From Nothopassalora personata (Eukaryota > Ascomycota > Dothideomycetes > Mycosphaerellales > Mycosphaerellaceae): a stretch of DNA of 64,000 nucleotides. The position numbers were made by a program, and so were the translations under genes. Every line of letters begins with the position of its first letter. Within the stretch, counting starts at the first letter, position 1. Positions 60,201 to 64,000 of this stretch are shown in pieces. The notes below the pieces were generated by a model. The model ran no database searches. It saw only the letters and a list, made by a program, of their open reading frames with translations, and was not told the DNA's origin. Where the stretch lies: assembly GCA_033816765.1 (NCBI GenBank), contig CM066288.1, positions 4,712,001 through 4,776,000 on the forward strand, written 5' to 3'.

Positions 60201-62907
60201 TGATGGGCAGATACTCTCCGTTGACGTGGGCATCGAATGCTGAACTGTCGTAGATCTTCGGCACTGTCTTCATCACACTCGATACGAGATGCTGCACGAA
60301 GAAGTATCTGTGCTCGACTTCATGTGCGCCATGCTCGACCCACTCGACTCGCTGCCTGATTCGATCTTCGTAAAGACCGAGCACGAATAGCTTGCCCTCA
60401 ATGACGCATCCAAGGAGACCAGTGCGCAGGAACTCAGGCTCGACGAGTACTGGCGTCGGGCTACCTTCGACGAAGCGATACGGCCTGGCGTGGAAGATGG
60501 TCTCTGTATGTTTCGGCAATGCCCAGAAGCCGCCGCTCAGTGAAGGTGAGTCCACCCAGATCTCACCAATAGTGTATGGCGCGCACAGAAGATTCGTCTC
60601 AGGGTTCACCAGTGCAAGTGTTGCATCAGGTATTGGGTAGCCAAAAGCGCCTGCTCGCACAGTGCCAGGCTCATTCGCACGTTTCCGCGCTTCTTCACCC
60701 ATTGCTATTATGACGACCTCATTCGTCTTGAGACTCTCCTTGTCTAGCAGGACTTCGCTCAGTTCCGACCGGTTGCGCTTGCTGTTCTTCGCCGCTTTCT
60801 TCTCACTATTGCTGCCGTCAAGCAAGCTCGTGTATCCATTGGCTGTGGTGGGGCTGCTCGGTGTGTCTGGGTCGCTGTCGTTCTCGGCTTCGGGGACAGT
60901 CAATGGACAGCCCATTCTCTCCTCGCCACCTAGCCAGTCGCGGACAGATATGATCATGCCACCATGCTCAGGGAGCGAGAGCATTGGCGCCACCAGATCT
61001 CGCGCTCTCGGATTGCGCATCGGCTTGAGCCATCGATCTGCCAGAATCTCGTGGAACTCTGTATCGACCGTGAGACAATCTATGAGACAAATCTTGACAG
61101 ATGAAAAGTTTGGCTCCATCGCTTTCTTGAAGTTTCGTGTTGCCATAGGGTCCTGCTGGTAATTATAGGCAGCGCGCTTCAACCCTGGGTAATCTGCAAC
61201 CATGACTGTAGCACGATATTTCGAGATGAGATGCGCGTACATGCCAGGCGTATCAACAGTCTTGCTCTCGAACCAGACCGTCGTATGGCCGCCGTAAACA
61301 CCGAGGAGAACGCCCAGAATCAGACCGCAGCTCTCTCGAGGATCTAGATAAGACAAAATCACCTCGTGCCGTCCTTGACGCGGGATAAGAAAGGATCCAT
61401 CCGATGCTCTAAGTGATGACGAGAATGTATCGTGGTTCTCCGTCTGCGGTATCGTCGAGAGTATAGCAGACAAGCAAGCCATTTGATGCATGATGGTCCG
61501 ATGTGATAGCACCACACCTCTAAGATCTCCTGTTGGTGCTCGCGAGAACTCGATATAAGCCAGATCCGGAACCTGGAGCGGTGTATCACCATCTTTCTTC
61601 TTAGGATGATAGGAGCCAAACTCATTCGTCTTCCACCACTCCACACCTGTCGGCCACTTCAGCCGCTGGTTCGAGATGTCTCTGGAGAAAGCTTTCAGAT
61701 TGTTATCTGTCGTCAACGCAAGATGCGCCTGAGTTGTCGTGAGAAGCAGCGATAACTTCTGGTAGTCGGTTACGTTGTTGATAGGGACTGCGACAACGCC
61801 TGCGATGAAGCATCCCAGTAAGGCAATGGCGAATTCTATCACTTCGGTATCGCGGTACACCAGCGCGACTCGATCTCCTCGGTATAGGTTCGACTTGTCC
61901 CTGATTACTTGCGCGACCTTCTCTGCTCGAGAGGTGAGCTTGTCCCAGGTTATTGACGCCGTCTCTTTGCCTTTCGGATCTAAGACCCAATACGCAGGTT
62001 GCCGTGCCTGCATTTTCCCTCGATGTCGCAGCACCGCACCAATGTTATCGAACTTCGACATCGGGATGTTGTGGTTGTGCGGATCGTATACGGCGAACGG
62101 TACATCGCGAGGCTCCAGAGGCAGTTGGTGCACATGTGCAGCAGGTATGTCGTCGCGCATGAGCGGTGGCGGTATCATGGCGGTCGGTGAGAAGGCTTCG
62201 CCCATGCTATATCGCTGCGGCCCTCCATAGCTTTCCCGTGGTCTCGCGTCTCCAGTCTGCTGCCCTGTAAAGTCCGAGAAGTATCCTTGCGAATCCATCA
62301 TGGTGCTCATCCTGCTCGACGTGTCGTAGCTCTCTTTGCGATCCGGGTTGAAGGCGTAGTCCGAAATGACCATTGTGCCATTGTTAGAGGACATGCTATA
62401 TCGACTGCCACGGCTCTCAGGTCTACTACCACCAGGCGTCACGGGTCGCAGTCCTGACCCGATCGAGGACCGTCTCGGTTGTGGTGCTCGCATGCCCAAC
62501 TGCTGTTCCTGGAACCTCTGCACCTGGCTTGGTGGTCCAGCATCGTAGCCAGGCGTGACCGGCCGCCCATCATTGTATTGCTGCTGTTGTGCGTATTGCC
62601 CTTCGGTGTATGCGCTGTAATCCTGGGTGAAGGGTCCTGCGGGTATGCTGCCATAGCTCGTGCCTCTGCCGTGTCCATGTCCAGGTCCATGTCCACTGCC
62701 CGCCGCCGAGTACATGCTCATGCTCATGCTCGTCCCGTCGTCCACCTTGATGCCCGCCGCTTCCAATTGCTCCTTGTCCAAGTATTGCGACAGGATCATG
62801 GTCCGCCTCTTCTCGTAACCCTTGCGCGTGATCTCTTCATTCGCGAGATCTTCGTCGAGTTGCGCAATCTGCTGTCTCGCAGGCGTCGGCAAGCGGTGGA
62901 TGTCCAT
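57298..62907 (-). CDS. CPS1: CPS1/DIP2-like protein: DMAP1-binding domain plus two adenylate-forming domains
   Basis: Exon 62907-58211 joins 58159-57298 across a 51-bp GTGAGT...CGTAG intron with a CTAAC branch site; 1,852 residues. Residues 1-60 are a DMAP1-binding domain (LPTPARQQIAQLDEDLANEE). A Gly/Gln/Ser-rich linker follows to about 260. The first adenylation domain (about 290-920) has a weak A3 loop (FSRAPTGDLRGVVLSH) and GEIWVDSPSLSGGFW. The second (about 1000-1560) has TYWTPDQRRIAVQLGH in the A3 position and VRYVRTGDLGFLHN. The splice joins RALVRGG to CAIFQAGSLLVLIAEVR, the conserved end of the family. DIP2-like proteins act on fatty-acid/diacylglycerol metabolism; the fungal homologue CPS1 of Cochliobolus is reported as a virulence factor. 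Both A3 loops lack the normal Ser/Thr-Gly-rich form, so the chemistry is uncertain. Confidence 0.88.
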
Positions 62908-63814
62908 GATCGCTCCAGGTCTTCATGTCATGCGACGGCGAGGAATGTGGACGAGGCGTGTCGTCGCAAAGGAAAGTGATGCCAACGCAGATCGGCTTTT
63001 CGCCGGCTTGATGCTTCACCGACAACAGACACAGACGCAACGTGAGAAAACAGAGAGACAGGTGCGGAACAGCACAGTAGCGAGCGACAGGTCGGTCGGC
63101 ATCTATCTGATACGAACACGCTCGGCCATCCGCTCATGTGCCTCATCCGAGAATCGCTCCACGTTGATCAAAGTGTCCTCTGTCCACTGTCCAGCCAGGG
63201 TCGTCCAGGGTCCAGGCCCATATGTCATCGAGGGATACGTTGGCCAAGAACGTGTGTATTGATCCTGCCAGCCGCCTGCCTCCGGCGCCTCTTACTTTAG
63301 CTTCATCATCATGAATTACATTTGGCTGGAGACAAACCAATGAGTGAGAGGGAAGAAGAGTCAGGAGGCAATATCTCATCGACAGTAGGACGACTGTTAG
63401 AACGCCGGGATGGTCACGAGATTGGGCTTTACAACCACCTTGCAGTATGAGCATAGGAAACACATCGACATCTTGATAAACTTTAGTATATAGCATGTCA
63501 TCGAATTCAATTTCGCCATGTCGAAACCGTCACCTCGAAAGGACACAACCTTAAAGGGACGTCTCTTTAAGACTTGAACTCGAGTCTCCTGTATCTTACT
63601 TGAGACAATCTAACTCGATTTTGAAAAACAGCATATGATATGGTACTATTTGTCAGCAAACAGGCCTTCTACGCTTTACTCTAGAAGCAGGAAATCGTGG
63701 TCTTGGTTGATGCAAGTCTTTGTACACTTCCGCGATGCAATGCTGAAGCAATGGGTATCATTGGTAGCCCTCCATGGCCGCCGTAACGTCGTGAAGTAAT
63801 CCAATTCTGCACGC
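62908..63814. other. spacer
   Basis: 907 bp upstream of the CPS1-like gene and downstream of the partial reductase gene (both minus strand). Open frames on the minus strand have no recognisable content. No RNA gene identified. Confidence 0.4.
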
Positions 63815-64000
63815 TTAATACGTGAACGCTTCTTCAATAAAGTCCAGAGACACTTCGTCCATGACGGATCTGCACGCCGCTCGGACACTGTCTGCAAAGG
63901 CACCAGGTCCGCAGACCGTCACACCAACGGATCCTACCCGTTCTGGCATCTCTTTGTCCATGATGGTCTGTGGTGAACAACGTCCTGGGAACATCTGAAC
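63815..64000 (-). CDS. 3' end of a ferric-reductase-like (FRE/NOX) gene, cut by window edge
   Basis: 62 codons to the stop at 63815-63817. The sequence GSVGVTVCGPGAFADSVR matches the C-terminal NAD-binding CGPG block of ferric-chelate reductases and NADPH oxidases. It is followed after about 25 residues by DFIEEAFTY, the acidic/aromatic terminus of that family. The domain transfers electrons from NADPH through FAD; the membrane part would lie right of the window. Confidence 0.6.
   Translation of the reverse strand, partial: VQMFPGRCSPQTIMDKEMPERVGSVGVTVCGPGAFADSVRAACRSVMDEVSLDFIEEAFTY

Noticed and set aside
63541..63600. GAGTTCAAGTC-like sequence suggesting a tRNA on the minus strand
   Set aside because: The loop size is wrong and no anticodon or D-arm can be drawn.

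Overview
The window is from a filamentous ascomycete, most likely a Dothideomycete. Evidence: protein genes with short GT-AG introns of about 50 bp, an alpha-1,3-glucanase of family GH71, an ANK-PH-ORD oxysterol-binding protein, a CPS1/DIP2-type double adenylation protein, and transposons decayed by C-to-T mutation of the RIP (repeat-induced point mutation) type. The class assignment is inference from gene style.

Layout. (1) 1-1429: 3' part of an FAD-dependent amine/amino-acid oxidoreductase. (2) about 1960-20150: an 18-kb transposon island. Its background is RIP-degraded DNA holding recognisable relics: a Cys-rich coiled-coil ORF, a gag polyprotein with a zinc knuckle, a Copia element and a Tc1/mariner transposase. 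Two intact, unmutated elements sit in it. One is a pogo/Fot1 DNA transposon (3096-4961) with perfect 70-bp terminal inverted repeats and TA duplications. The other is a Ty3/Gypsy chromovirus (8334-15057, read on the minus strand) with identical 197-bp LTRs, gag, a -1 shifted pol with a terminal chromodomain, and an extra three-exon gene on the opposite strand between pol and the 3' LTR. (3) 20364-64000: an ordinary gene-rich chromosome arm: RDH54-like SNF2 recombination ATPase, SDR, DUF4202 protein, MFS transporter, cupin, oxysterol-binding protein, F-box-like protein, Cys-rich unknown, LPxELR-type small protein, GH71 glucanase, PRP18, SAP18, a frameshifted cyclase pseudogene, VPS3-like CORVET subunit, CASP/COY1 golgin, DUF3455 secreted protein, CPS1/DIP2-like protein and the 3' end of a ferric-reductase-like gene.

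The genes on the right do not form an obvious pathway cluster. They are mostly housekeeping (splicing, chromatin, endosome/Golgi traffic, lipid transfer, DNA repair), with a few secreted or accessory proteins. Two head-to-head pairs (PRP18/SAP18 and VPS3/CASP) share short promoters.

The most unusual material is in the transposon island: the antisense, spliced Cys6/coiled-coil gene inside the Gypsy element; its gag-pol junction, where a canonical -1 slippery heptamer lies in a four-copy 99-bp in-frame tandem repeat; a Tf1-like self-priming signal; unrelated flanks without a target duplication; and two different decay signatures (CpA-depleted/CpG-rich versus CpG-free) side by side.
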